This document shows, piece by piece, positions 21,686 through 30,125 of a DNA stretch of 64,000 nucleotides. The DNA lies in contig NZ_CZPZ01000012.1 in assembly GCF_001458775.1 (NCBI RefSeq), positions 372,001 through 436,000 on the forward strand, in the 5' to 3' direction. The stretch comes from Candidatus Nitrospira nitrificans (GTDB lineage Bacteria; Nitrospirota; Nitrospiria; Nitrospirales; Nitrospiraceae). Position numbers and translations under genes: made by a program. The notes under the pieces are model-generated. The model was not told the origin of the DNA and ran no database searches. It saw only the letters and a program-made list of their open reading frames with translations. Numbering within the stretch: position 1 is the first letter of the stretch; the number at the start of each line of letters is the position of its first letter.

Positions 21686-23062
21686 ATGTTGACCCATGCG
21701 CGATATCTCGGCGGAGGTATTTTCATGGTCATCTTCTGGTCTTGCCTCCTGGAGCCGACGGATGCTCAAGCGCAGGCCCTACGTTTTCAGCCTCAAGGGG
21801 CGCGCGCCGCGGGGCAGGGCAATGCATTCGCGGCGGAAGCCGATGATGCTTCAGCCATCCACTACAACCCGGCCGGGTTGACTCAAGCGGTAGGAGTTCA
21901 AAGCATCCTGGGGCTGAATGCGGTTGGGGGTTCCGTCAAGTTCAAGAGCCCGGCCGGTCTCGATAGTCGCGGCGATTTCAACGGGAGCGTGAACTGGCCC
22001 CCTCCCAGCAACTTTTATCTCAGCGCCAATCTCGCCCCGCTTGGATCGCCCCTTCTCTCGCCCGTGACGGTGGGGATCGGGTTGGCGGCGCCGTTCGGCT
22101 TGAATACCAGCTACCCTGTTGATGGTCCGTTCAACACGGCCGTCACCTCGGCCGCGCTCCCGCTGATCGCAATCAAACCGACGATTGCGTATAAAATAAG
22201 CGATGCGCTCTCTGTCGGTGTGAGCGCCGACATTTATACCTTTGCAAGCTTTCTCGGTGAAGGACATGTGGAACAAAAACAGGTGAGCGCCGGAGGATTG
22301 GGAATTCCGGCCGGAGCGTCCGTCGAACTAAACGGTCAGGGAACCGGAGCCGGCCTGACGGCGAGCATGCTCTATACTCCCGTGAAGAACCAGGCCGGTA
22401 AATCGGTTGTTTCAATCGGGCTTGTCTATCGCTCGCAGGCTGTGATGCCCTTGAAAGGGTCGTTTCTCGTCAATGGAATAAAAATGGCCGATGCCTCGAC
22501 GGATCTTGTATTGCCGCAGATGGTGCTCGGGGCGCTCGCGGTCTGGCCGATTCGATCCCCAGAGCGGGAATGGAAAGTCGAAGTCGATGTCGAATATGTG
22601 GGGTGGAGTTTGAATAGGAATCTTGATGTCCGCCTTTCAACCGGTGGGACGATTCCCCAGCCCCAACAGTGGAAGAACGTGCCGGTGATCGCGGTCGGAA
22701 CCGAATATAAATGGCTGAATCCACGCTGGTTGCCGGATTGGGACATCGCAGCCCGTTCCGGTTATACCTATACGGAAGATCCCGTCCCTGATCGGACCTT
22801 CAATCCTGCGACCATTTCCCTGACGGCACACACATTGTCCCTCGGCGCGGGAGTGCTTTGCAAAGGAGCGGGACGATTCCTGGGTCTGATTCCGTGCAGC
22901 GGCGAGTCGGCGCTGTGGCCGAAAGGCATCGGGCTCGATCTTGCTTATCAGGAATGGTTCTATGAATCACGCACGGTGACCGGCAATCAAAATCCGACCG
23001 TGGACGGGACCTACCACGCCTTCGTCCATCTGGGAACGTTCAGTTTTCGGTATTTATTTTAA
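21686..23062 (+). CDS. FadL/OmpP1/TodX-family outer-membrane transporter
   Basis: The protein has 458 residues. A signal peptide ends near AQA (about 30), and the hatch begins ALRFQPQGARAAGQGNAF, followed by ADDASAIHYNPAGLT, the hallmark of the FadL family. The rest is beta-strand-rich and ends in aromatic F (RYLF), typical of outer-membrane barrels. FadL proteins admit long-chain fatty acids or other hydrophobic compounds. The start follows GGAGGG. Its gene is divergent from luxR, which raises the possibility of AHL or lipid import, but this is conjecture. Its stop overlaps the convergent uvrC stop by 9 bp. Confidence 0.88.
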   Translation: MLTHARYLGGGIFMVIFWSCLLEPTDAQAQALRFQPQGARAAGQGNAFAAEADDASAIHYNPAGLTQAVGVQSILGLNAVGGSVKFKSPAGLDSRGDFNGSVNWPPPSNFYLSANLAPLGSPLLSPVTVGIGLAAPFGLNTSYPVDGPFNTAVTSAALPLIAIKPTIAYKISDALSVGVSADIYTFASFLGEGHVEQKQVSAGGLGIPAGASVELNGQGTGAGLTASMLYTPVKNQAGKSVVSIGLVYRSQAVMPLKGSFLVNGIKMADASTDLVLPQMVLGALAVWPIRSPEREWKVEVDVEYVGWSLNRNLDVRLSTGGTIPQPQQWKNVPVIAVGTEYKWLNPRWLPDWDIAARSGYTYTEDPVPDRTFNPATISLTAHTLSLGAGVLCKGAGRFLGLIPCSGESALWPKGIGLDLAYQEWFYESRTVTGNQNPTVDGTYHAFVHLGTFSFRYLF

Positions 23063-24889
23063 GCGGCGAGTCGAGGTCGACGGATGCTCTTGTTCAAGCG
23101 CCCGGCGGAAATTCAACACGGTCTCCGCAGTGAGTCCTGCCTCCCGTAGGGCTTCATCGCTGGCCGAAACCAGCTTGTCGAGGCTGCCGAACCGGTTGAG
23201 AAGCTGATTGCGCCGAATTTCCCCGATCCCGACGACTTGATCCAGTTTTGAACTGAGCAGTGACTTGCCGCGCAACTTTCGGTGAAATGTGATCGCGAAG
23301 CGATGCGCTTCATCGCGAACATGTTGCAACAGATGGGTGGCCGGAGAGGTGGATCGGAGGACAATCGGATTTTTTCTTCCCGCCAAGAAGACGCGCTCCT
23401 CTTTGTCGCCGCGGGCCTTGGCCAGCCCCAGGATCGGTAGCCCCGGGTGTCCCGCCTCCTTGAGTCCCTCCAGCGCGGCGGCCAGTTGGCCTAACCCGCC
23501 GTCGATGAGAATCAGATCCGGCTGCGCCAGATTCTCCTCTCGCCGGTAGCGACGCGTGACCACTTCTTTCATGCTGGCGAAGTCGTTGGCCCCTGTGACC
23601 GTTTGGATTTTGAACCGCCGATAGTCCGCCTTCTTCATCTGTCCGTCTTCCCACACGACCATCGAGGCGACTGATTGGTTGCCCATCGTATTCGAGATAT
23701 CGAACCCTTCGATTCGATGTGGAGCCTGTTCCAGCCTCAGCAGCCGTTTCAGCTCCTCACCCGCTTGCCGGTCGAGTTCCTCATCGCGCAAGTGATCGGC
23801 GACCGCCGCCGCCGCATTCTCTTCGGCTAAGAGGACGAGCTGATGCTTGGCGCCGCGTTCGGGTGTCAGAATCCGGACTGGTTCGCCCCGCTTGTCGGAG
23901 AGCCACTGTTCGATCAACATGGCGTCCTCCAGTTTGGCCGGGCTCAGGACTTCTCTGGGCGGCTGGCCGTCCTTGTTGTAGAACTGTTCGATCGCGGACC
24001 GGACCAGCTCCTCGTCCGGCGTGTCCGCCGACTGAGGCCAGAAGAAATCTTTCCGTCCGATCAGCAAGCCGCCGCGCACGAACAGAATCTGGAGGTCCAC
24101 TGCCGAACCTTGTCTGGCTAAGCCGATCACGTCCTGATCGGTCGACGAGGTCTGCGTGATCCGCTGCTTTTCCAGCATGCGTTGGATCTTAAAGAGACGG
24201 TCGCGCAGCCGGGCCGCTTCTTCGAATTCCTCCCGGTCGGCCGCCGTTTCCATGCGGGCACGCAGATCGTCCAGTAATTCAAGATCCCGGCCTTCCAAAA
24301 ACTGGCGGACCTGTTTGACGATCTGGTGGTACTCCTCTTTCGACTGATTGCCGGTGCAGGGCGCCATGCATCGCTTGATCTCGAATTCGATGCAGGCGCG
24401 GTCGGCGGTCCCGTCGATGTCTATCGCGCATGTGGCGAGAGGAAAGACGTGTTTGATGACTTTCAACGTTTCCCGCAAGGCGTTCGCGGGGGTATAGGGG
24501 CCGTAGTAAAGGGCCCCGTCTTTTTGCACGCGGCGCACGATCGAGAGGCGTGGAAAATCGTCTTTGATGGGCAGCCGCACATAGGGATACTGCTTGTCGT
24601 CCCGCAACACGATGTTGAAACGGGGTTTGTGGCGCTTGACCAGATTGCTCTCCAGAATCAGGGCTTCAAGCTCAGATCGGGTCACCAGTGTCTCTACGTC
24701 CGTGACGCAACTGACGAGAAGACCGGTCTTGGGGCTGTGGTCTGCTCCCTTCTGGAAATAGGATCGGACGCGATCGGCGAGCACCGCGGCTTTCCCGATG
24801 TAAATGATTTCTCCTTGCTCGTTCTTGAACAAGTAGACGCCGGGACTACCGGGCAGATGGGCGAGTTTGGATTGGAAGTCAACAGTCAT
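23054..24889 (-). CDS. uvrC: Excinuclease ABC subunit C
   Basis: UvrC makes both incisions around the lesion bound by UvrB. The 611 residues hold a GIY-YIG nuclease domain (GVYLFKN and IYIGKA near residues 16-33), the Cys-containing IKRCMAPC segment, a UVR (UvrB-interacting) motif (about 200-235), an RNase H-like nuclease (FDISNTMG, LILIDGGLGQL) and tandem helix-hairpin-helix motifs at the C-terminus. I chose ATG 24889 (MTVDFQSKL). This start codon and the bases around it belong to a heptad repeat, and no ribosome-binding site is present, so the element may have replaced the native leader. An upstream in-frame codon at 24919 is possible. Confidence 0.92.
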   Translation of the reverse strand: MTVDFQSKLAHLPGSPGVYLFKNEQGEIIYIGKAAVLADRVRSYFQKGADHSPKTGLLVSCVTDVETLVTRSELEALILESNLVKRHKPRFNIVLRDDKQYPYVRLPIKDDFPRLSIVRRVQKDGALYYGPYTPANALRETLKVIKHVFPLATCAIDIDGTADRACIEFEIKRCMAPCTGNQSKEEYHQIVKQVRQFLEGRDLELLDDLRARMETAADREEFEEAARLRDRLFKIQRMLEKQRITQTSSTDQDVIGLARQGSAVDLQILFVRGGLLIGRKDFFWPQSADTPDEELVRSAIEQFYNKDGQPPREVLSPAKLEDAMLIEQWLSDKRGEPVRILTPERGAKHQLVLLAEENAAAAVADHLRDEELDRQAGEELKRLLRLEQAPHRIEGFDISNTMGNQSVASMVVWEDGQMKKADYRRFKIQTVTGANDFASMKEVVTRRYRREENLAQPDLILIDGGLGQLAAALEGLKEAGHPGLPILGLAKARGDKEERVFLAGRKNPIVLRSTSPATHLLQHVRDEAHRFAITFHRKLRGKSLLSSKLDQVVGIGEIRRNQLLNRFGSLDKLVSASDEALREAGLTAETVLNFRRALEQEHPSTSTRRLK

Positions 24890-24947
24890 TGGTCGATAGT
24901 CAATGGGGAACGGGTACAATCATTGGTCAACGGTCATTAGTCAATGG
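24885..24947. repeat. Heptad-repeat arm (left) of a composite element
   Basis: Heptads of type GTCATTG overlap the uvrC start (24885-24905), then four TCATTGG-type heptads follow (24920-24947). The complementary arm is at 25226-25246, and a decayed four-helix-bundle gene lies between the arms. Confidence 0.7.
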
Positions 24948-24992
24948 TCGCCAGGACGAGTAACCATTTTATCAATGATGGTGGGGAGAGGG

Positions 24993-25209
24993 CTATTGAT
25001 GGTCTGCTGTCCCAATGCTGCGGATATATCCGTTCAAGAGACGGAGGAACGTGAACAATTCTTCATGCAGCGATTCCACTTCCTCCTTTGTCAGGTAGGA
25101 TTCGTCTTGGCAGTCGATTTGCGATGAGATAGAGACGTCTGCGGATGTCTCTCCCGGTTCTCCAAACATCCAAATCTTGGAAAGATGTGACATTCCTTGA
25201 ATTTGTCAT
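24993..25209 (-). pseudogene. Four-helix-bundle (23S rRNA IVS-type, TIGR02436) gene, internally deleted
   Basis: The frame from ATG 25209 begins with the typical family start (SFQDLDVWRTGRDIRRRLYLIANRLP). It then meets the C-terminal part only in another frame (DESYLTKEEVESLHEELF, LLNGYIRSI, ending at 24993). The middle, including the expected QLxRAAxSIPxNIAEG segment, is missing. So about 45-50 residues and the frame were lost near 25105. Family members are about 120 residues. They are known from intervening sequences in 23S rRNA and as free-standing genes. The remnant sits between the inverted heptad arms at 24885-24947 and 25226-25246. Confidence 0.65.
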
Positions 25210-25225
25210 AGCCGGTTCTCCGGTT

Positions 25226-25246
25226 CTATTGACCAATGACCATTGA
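25226..25246. repeat. Heptad-repeat arm (right) of a composite element
   Basis: There are three CCAATGA-type heptads, complementary to the TCATTGG arm at 24920-24947. The arm ends 5 bp before the dapF-like stop codon. Confidence 0.7.
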
Positions 25247-25251
25247 CGTGG

Positions 25252-26121
25252 TCAGCGTAGCGAGCGGACGAACGACGGGCTCAATGTCCCACGCGCGACT
25301 TCGGCCACCGGCCCCTTCATGGTGAGGCTGAAGTCCGGAGCCACGGTGATATTCAGCACGCCCCCCGGCATCTTCACGGTGACGGGACTCTTGACCAAGC
25401 CCAGGCGCACCGCCGCGCTGGCTGCCGCACAGGACGACGAGCCGGAGGCCTGCGTCTCTCCTGCGCCTCGCTCCCAAATCAGAATGAAGACTTCGTTACG
25501 TCCGGTTGGAACCGCGAGCTGCACGTTGATCCGTTTAGGAAACAGCCTGTGGTTTTCCAGGGCCGGCCCAAGGGCCAAGAGTTCCTCCCGTGACCAGGAT
25601 TCTCCGGTGGGCTTGAAGACGACACAATGGGGATTGCCGACACTGACGCCGGTAAAAATCAACGAGCGGCCTGCCGCTTCGATCGGCTGCTGAATCAACT
25701 CAGGCACGTTCAGTGAACAGGGGAGCGCATCCGGCTTGAACGTGGCGACGCCCATCGCGACGGTCGCAGCGGCTGCATCGCCATGCCGGTTTATATGCAG
25801 GTCAATGCCGACCAGCCCGCCCTTTGTCTCGACCGTGAAACGCGTTTTCTTCGTCTTCCCGGTCGCATGGAGATAACGCGCAAAGATTCGGAGGCCGTTC
25901 CCCGACTTTTCCGCCTCGCTGCCGTCCGGGTTGAAAATGCGCAGGCCGAAATCCGCCTTCCTCGAAGGGACCAACGCTAAAATTCCGTCGCTGCCTACGC
26001 CCCAATTGCGGTCGCAGACCGACTTGATGTTCTTTGGGATCAACTTGAACGTCAGCTCCTTGCGATCCATCACCAGATAATCGTTGCCGAGGCCATGTCC
26101 GCGGAAGAAACCGTTCTTCAT
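25252..26121 (-). CDS. dapF: Diaminopimelate epimerase-like protein with both catalytic cysteines replaced by serine
   Basis: The overall fold signature is that of DapF (289 residues, two pseudo-symmetric halves), which interconverts LL- and meso-diaminopimelate for lysine and peptidoglycan synthesis. Visible motifs are HGLGNDYLVMD, FNPDGSEAE, the substrate-binding GNPHCVVF and ERGAGETQA. The two catalytic cysteines of the family (in CGNG and ACGTG) are S73 (KSGNG) and S226 (ASGSSS) here; a cysteine at 231 is nearby but displaced. The start at 26121 follows GGAGGAG. It may be a divergent epimerase, a related isomerase, or an inactive paralogue. The gene symbol reflects family, not proven activity. 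Confidence 0.72.
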   Translation of the reverse strand: MKNGFFRGHGLGNDYLVMDRKELTFKLIPKNIKSVCDRNWGVGSDGILALVPSRKADFGLRIFNPDGSEAEKSGNGLRIFARYLHATGKTKKTRFTVETKGGLVGIDLHINRHGDAAAATVAMGVATFKPDALPCSLNVPELIQQPIEAAGRSLIFTGVSVGNPHCVVFKPTGESWSREELLALGPALENHRLFPKRINVQLAVPTGRNEVFILIWERGAGETQASGSSSCAAASAAVRLGLVKSPVTVKMPGGVLNITVAPDFSLTMKGPVAEVARGTLSPSFVRSLR

Positions 26122-26171
26122 TCTTCTCCTCCTCCGTATCTCGTCGTTCATTCCTCCGATCCTGAGTTCCA

Positions 26172-26241
26172 GGTTTCATGTTCGAAGTTTCAAGTTGTGC
26201 AGAATCCAAAACCTCAAACTTGAAACATGAAACCTGAAACC
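26172..26241. repeat. Inverted heptad-repeat element (GTTTCAN/GAAACNT type)
   Basis: The left arm is three heptads of type GGTTTCA (26172-26192) and the right arm four of type AAACATG (26216-26241), separated by about 23 bp. It lies between the VOC and dapF-like genes. It is the same heptad family as the insertion in the receiver domain at 14.4 kb. Confidence 0.7.
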
Positions 26242-26265
26242 GTTGGCCGATACGCTTCACGAGTC

Positions 26266-26673
26266 TCACACGATTGTCTCGCCGGCCGGCCGTTCAATGA
26301 GCTCGATCTCATAACCGTCGGGCGCGTCAATGAAGATGAACCGGCTGCCGGAAGAGGTGGTCGTCGGGCCGTCGGTGATCTTGACCCGCTGCGCATTGAG
26401 CGAAGCGATCGTTTCATCGAGGCTTTCGACTTGAAAAGCCAAATGCACGAGGTCTTCCTGGACCTTCACCGGGCCGCTTGGCGGGAAACTGGTCAGTTCG
26501 ATCAACTCGTCGCTGTTGGGTACCTTCAAGAAGGCGAGGTGTGATCCGCGAGGCGAGGTTTTCCGTTCGATGACCTCAAGGCCCAAGACGGTCGAGTAAA
26601 ACCGGATGGTCTCATCCAAATCGCTGACCCGCATGCGGGTGTGGAGAAACTTTTTGACTCGTAAATTAGTCAT
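26266..26673 (-). CDS. VOC-superfamily protein (glyoxalase I-like)
   Basis: The 135 residues form two beta-alpha-beta-beta-beta modules. The segments HTRMRVSDLDETIRFYSTVLG, HLAF, VHLAFQVESLDETI and the C-terminal DPDGYEIELIE-like DAPDGYEIELIER are typical of lactoylglutathione lyase and related metalloenzymes. Metal ligands H12, E (ELIELTSF), H (VHLAF) and E (YEIELIE) are in place, so glyoxalase I (methylglyoxal detoxification) is plausible, but other VOC functions cannot be excluded. The start codon ATGACT lies inside a heptad repeat and lacks a ribosome-binding site. Confidence 0.8.
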   Translation of the reverse strand: MTNLRVKKFLHTRMRVSDLDETIRFYSTVLGLEVIERKTSPRGSHLAFLKVPNSDELIELTSFPPSGPVKVQEDLVHLAFQVESLDETIASLNAQRVKITDGPTTTSSGSRFIFIDAPDGYEIELIERPAGETIV

Positions 26674-26741
26674 TGATCAATGGTCATTGAACGGCGAATG
26701 CTCTCTCATCATACCAATGACGAGTGACCAATGACTATTGA
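26666..26741. repeat. Inverted heptad-repeat element (TCATTGG type)
   Basis: The left arm is three heptads (26666-26686) holding the start codon of the VOC gene. The right arm is four heptads (26714-26741) holding the stop codon of the acetyltransferase gene. The loop is about 27 bp. Confidence 0.75.
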
Positions 26742-27211
26742 CTGTTTCTTGCCGGTCCTGCCGTTTTGCGCAAGAGCACTTCGGCGCTGCCTGGAATCAA
26801 AAAATTGGGCATGGGGCCGATTTCCAGATAGCCGTGTTTCTTGTAGAAGGCCCTAGCGGACTCGTTAAAGTCCGACACGCAGGCGAAGAGGTTCTTGGTT
26901 CTCTGAAAGACGAGCTCCTCGATGTGCTGCAACAGCCGACCGCCGATTCCCTTCTGACGAGCCCATTCAGCCACGCCTAAGAGCTCCAAATAATCGCCCA
27001 GGAGAAATTTCTGCTTCACGATGGCGACGCCCGCCACTTGTCCATCGAGAAGAGCGACATAACAGTCTCTTCCCTGAGGCGTCGGACAAAAGATGCGGTT
27101 CCAATCGTCCTTCGAGTATCCGAGTCTTCTCCAGGGATCGGACTCACCGAGCAATTGAACGACGGGCTCACGATCGTCCGGCTGTATGTTCCTGATCACC
27201 GGGTCAGTCAT
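26735..27211 (-). CDS. GNAT-family N-acetyltransferase
   Basis: The 158 residues have the GNAT core: strand and helix around IRNIQPDDREPVVQLL, the acetyl-CoA loop in GVAEWARQKGIGGRLLQHIE (R/QxxGxG/A type), and the ESARAFYKKHGYLEIG ending. The substrate is unknown. The start at 27211 overlaps the stop of the deacetylase gene by 8 bp. Its last codons and stop (NSQ, TAG) are made of heptad-repeat sequence. Confidence 0.85.
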   Translation of the reverse strand: MTDPVIRNIQPDDREPVVQLLGESDPWRRLGYSKDDWNRIFCPTPQGRDCYVALLDGQVAGVAIVKQKFLLGDYLELLGVAEWARQKGIGGRLLQHIEELVFQRTKNLFACVSDFNESARAFYKKHGYLEIGPMPNFLIPGSAEVLLRKTAGPARNSQ

Positions 27212-27923
27212 GGGTCGGGGGAGTACAGTTCAGCAGCTCGCTGACGGTCATGGGTCGGAGTCCTTTCCGGGGCAGGATGTCCGACGTGAGCTGCTCGATC
27301 ACTTGCCGGGTTTGCTTGCCCTTGCCGTTGGCATGGAAGACGATGATGCTCCCCGGTTTCGCGCGCTGCGCGACTTTGGCGAGGATCCGCTCGGCGGAGA
27401 GCGTGGGGTCCGGATCGCCCGATTCGATGTTCCATTGGATGAACTGCAGGCCGAGCAGCTGTGTCACGGCGACGGTCACGTCGTTGTATTCGCCGTACGG
27501 CGGCCGAAACAACGTCGCCGGACGGGCATAACGGTCTTGCAGGATTTTGACGGGGCCAAGGATCTCCGCGCGCTGTTCGTCGGCATTGTGCATGGGAAGG
27601 TGGGCATGGACGTCACCATGGGTCCCGACTTCGAAAAATTCCATGCCCAACAGACGGTTCACTTCCGGTTCATGTTTGGCTATCCACTTGCCGGACATGA
27701 AGAAGGTGGCGGGAATATGATGTGTGATCAGATAGTCCATCAACGGCCGATCGTAGCCGGGTCCCTTCCGCACGGGACAGAGATCGAATGTCAGTGCCAC
27801 ACCCGGGCAGGTCGGTGGACCGGACTTGATCACTTGGGCCACACCGTCTACGGGAACGAACGGCCAGGAAGCCGCGGCTGACAGCAAGCCGATCAGCAGG
27901 CGTCGCAGAACGTGTCGTCGCAT
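27204..27923 (-). CDS. Secreted polysaccharide deacetylase-family (CE4) protein
   Basis: The 239 residues start with a signal peptide (RRLLIGLLSAAASWPFVPVDGVAQ). The NodB/CE4 domain shows ALTFDLCP, the histidine motif in THGDVHAH, and RPPYGEYN. In classical members motif 1 is TFDDG, with the second aspartate binding the metal; here it is TFDLC, so metal binding must differ. Likely targets are peptidoglycan or exopolysaccharide amino sugars. The ATG at 27923 has no ribosome-binding site but follows a TATACT box by 7 nt. It is first of a probable operon with the acetyltransferase. Confidence 0.82.
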   Translation of the reverse strand: MRRHVLRRLLIGLLSAAASWPFVPVDGVAQVIKSGPPTCPGVALTFDLCPVRKGPGYDRPLMDYLITHHIPATFFMSGKWIAKHEPEVNRLLGMEFFEVGTHGDVHAHLPMHNADEQRAEILGPVKILQDRYARPATLFRPPYGEYNDVTVAVTQLLGLQFIQWNIESGDPDPTLSAERILAKVAQRAKPGSIIVFHANGKGKQTRQVIEQLTSDILPRKGLRPMTVSELLNCTPPTHD

Positions 27924-27930
27924 GGGGGCT

Positions 27931-27936
27931 AGTATA
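27931..27936 (-). promoter_or_regulatory. Putative -10 box of the deacetylase gene (leaderless)
   Basis: TATACT on the minus strand ends 7 nt before the ATG at 27923, and there is no Shine-Dalgarno sequence between. A transcript starting at the start codon is inferred. Confidence 0.4.
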
Positions 27937-27993
27937 CCTGAACCGATGGAGAAGAATTGACCCCTTGCGTATTCCGCTGTTACGGTGTTGTCG

Positions 27994-29154
27994 ATGCAAG
28001 TACCTTCCTGGGAAATCGGTCGCGCGTTGGGAATTCCGATCCGCATCCATGCCTCATGGTTCGTGGTGTTTCTCCTCGTCACCTGGTCGCTCTCGACCGG
28101 GTATTTGCCGGACAGTTTGCCCGGGCTCACGTCCGGACGTTATTGGGCCATGGGGGGCCTCGCGGCAGTCCTGTTATTCGCCTCCGTGCTCTTGCATGAG
28201 CTCGGCCATTCCTACGTCGCGTTGTACTACCACATCCCGATTGAAAAGATTACGTTGTTTATTTTCGGCGGCGTGGCTCACATGCGGAAGGAAGCCCCCA
28301 CACCCCGCGCCGAATTTCTCATTGCGTTGGCCGGGCCGGCGGTCAGCTTTGTGATCGGCGGTCTGTGCTTTGGGTTCGTGGAGCTGGCCGAGGCGATTCA
28401 ACGGCAACATGGCCTCCAGGGGTGGGTCATGCTCGGGGCCTTGCTGGGTTTCGTCAATATGCAACTCGGGCTCTTCAATATGATTCCAGGTTTTCCGCTG
28501 GACGGCGGGCGGATGTTACGCGCGGGGCTGTGGGCATGGGGAAAGGATTTTTATCGAGCGACCAAGCAAGCCGCAGGGGTCGGCCTTGCGTTTGGATTGA
28601 TGCTTGGGCTGGCGGGCCTTGTCGTGCTGTACGGGGCCGCGAGCGGCGGATTGCCGACGTCGATGGCATCGAACGGCGGGTGGGTGGTGGTCATCGGCAT
28701 GTTTCTCTTCGCCGCCGCCCTGGCGAGCCGTCGCCAAGCCGACATGCGCCAGTCGTTGGCGGCGGTCCCTATTCGGGATGTCATGGCGACGACGGTCGCC
28801 TCCGTTCCGTCGCATTGCACGCTGGATGTGGCGGTGAATCAGTATTTCCAATCCTATGGCTACGGCGGTTTCCCCGTGTTAGAGGACGGGCGATTGGTGG
28901 GACTGATCACCACGCTTGAGATTCAGAGCGTCCCGCCGTCGCTGTGGCCCTGGCGCAGGGTCGAGCAGGTGATGCGTCCTCGTTCGGAATCGTTGGTGAT
29001 CGAGCCGGATAGTCCTGTGATGCATGCGCTGGAGCGTATGGCCCGCGAAGGGTGGGATCGCTTGGTGGTCATGCAGGATGGGGAAATCGTCGGGCTTGTG
29101 ACCCATTCGACCATCGTGCATTTTCTACAGCTACGCAGCGGTTCCAGCCGATAA
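27994..29154 (+). CDS. Site-2-protease-type M50 metalloprotease with CBS pair
   Basis: This is an intramembrane zinc protease of 386 residues. The zinc site is HELGH (H68-H72) in the second hydrophobic segment, with the third ligand in NMIPGFPLDGGRML (about 160-170). Four to six transmembrane helices are followed by a C-terminal tandem CBS domain (about 250-380; VPIRDVMATTV, VMRPRSESLVIE) that could sense adenine nucleotides. Family members cleave membrane-bound anti-sigma factors or other substrates. The ATG at 27994 gives MQVPSWEIGRALG, the usual family start; a TTG 9 nt earlier is possible. It is divergent from the deacetylase. Confidence 0.88.
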   Translation: MQVPSWEIGRALGIPIRIHASWFVVFLLVTWSLSTGYLPDSLPGLTSGRYWAMGGLAAVLLFASVLLHELGHSYVALYYHIPIEKITLFIFGGVAHMRKEAPTPRAEFLIALAGPAVSFVIGGLCFGFVELAEAIQRQHGLQGWVMLGALLGFVNMQLGLFNMIPGFPLDGGRMLRAGLWAWGKDFYRATKQAAGVGLAFGLMLGLAGLVVLYGAASGGLPTSMASNGGWVVVIGMFLFAAALASRRQADMRQSLAAVPIRDVMATTVASVPSHCTLDVAVNQYFQSYGYGGFPVLEDGRLVGLITTLEIQSVPPSLWPWRRVEQVMRPRSESLVIEPDSPVMHALERMAREGWDRLVVMQDGEIVGLVTHSTIVHFLQLRSGSSR

Positions 29155-29159
29155 TCGCG

Positions 29160-29231
29160 TCATTGGTCATTCGTTATAGGTCATTAGACGATGTTCGGCC
29201 ATCCAGTGACTATTGACCAATGACCAGTGAC
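29160..29231. repeat. Inverted heptad-repeat element (TCATTGG type)
   Basis: The left arm (29160-29187) is exactly four 7-mers of type TCATTGG. The right arm (29204-29231) is exactly four of type CAATGAC. The loop is 16 bp. It lies between the convergent protease and YihY genes. Confidence 0.8.
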
Positions 29232-29243
29232 TCATTCCGGTCT

Positions 29244-30113
29244 CTAATCATCAGTCGTCGTTGGTTGAGGCAGGCAGGTGACCTGTTGTAGCTTGCGGGC
29301 GATGATCCCACCGAAAAGCAAGAGTCCGGCGGAATAGTACACCCACAGGAGCAAGAGGACGACCTCCAACAACGATCCATAGAGCCGTGCGTAGACCGTG
29401 GCATAGTCGCTGTAGCTCACGAACAACAACTTCGCCGAAACCCAGAGCAGGCTGAACGTCAGCGCGCCTGCCATGGCGTGGCGCCACTGAGGGCGGCGGC
29501 GAGGCACCAGGCGGTACAGCAGGCTCACCGTCAGGAACGCCAGGGAAAAGGGGAGGGTGTATGTGAGATGAAAATCATGGGCGGCGAGGGCGACGAGATC
29601 GAGCCCCCACAGCTTCGGCGCATAGGCGGTCAGAAAGGTGATGGTTTGCGTGGCGACATAGGAGAGGAACAATAGAAGCCCTGTCGATCCCAGCAGGGCG
29701 ATGGAGATCGCGGAAGAAATCAACGGGTGACGCTTTTGGGTGCTTTCAAATACCACGTTGAGCGCGTAGTCGAGCTCGTAAAAAACGAGCCCTCCAAACC
29801 AGAAGAACGACAGAAATACGAGCCAGCGCACACTTTCCAATGCGCTGATCCGGTGCAGCTCTTCAGCCAATCGTTCACCCAATGAAGGCAGAAAGCCCTT
29901 CAGGAAGCTCAGGATGAATTGCTCGCCGATGATGGTTTGGCTGACCAGGAAGCTGATCCCATACAGGAGAAGAAAGACGAGCGGAAAGAGCGAGAGTAGG
30001 GAGAAAAAGGCCAAGGCCGCCGCCAGACTCGGGCAGCCCTGGCGCAAGAACGCGGTGACAGTCTCGATCAGGAAGCGGAGGACGGTCATGATGCTCCGCA
30101 TGCGGATCGGCAA
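29244..30113 (-). CDS. YihY/UPF0761 family inner-membrane protein
   Basis: The 289 residues have about six transmembrane helices. The family mark is the N-terminal FLRQGCPSLAAALAFFSLLSLFPLVFLLLYG region and the FGGLVFYELDYALN helix. Formerly called ribonuclease BN or BrkB, the family's function is uncertain. It lies 12 bp after nuoN in the same direction and may be read through from the nuo operon. ATG codons at 30113 and 30089 are both possible starts. Confidence 0.83.
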   Translation of the reverse strand: MPIRMRSIMTVLRFLIETVTAFLRQGCPSLAAALAFFSLLSLFPLVFLLLYGISFLVSQTIIGEQFILSFLKGFLPSLGERLAEELHRISALESVRWLVFLSFFWFGGLVFYELDYALNVVFESTQKRHPLISSAISIALLGSTGLLLFLSYVATQTITFLTAYAPKLWGLDLVALAAHDFHLTYTLPFSLAFLTVSLLYRLVPRRRPQWRHAMAGALTFSLLWVSAKLLFVSYSDYATVYARLYGSLLEVVLLLLWVYYSAGLLLFGGIIARKLQQVTCLPQPTTTDD

Positions 30114-30125
30114 CCCACGACGGCC

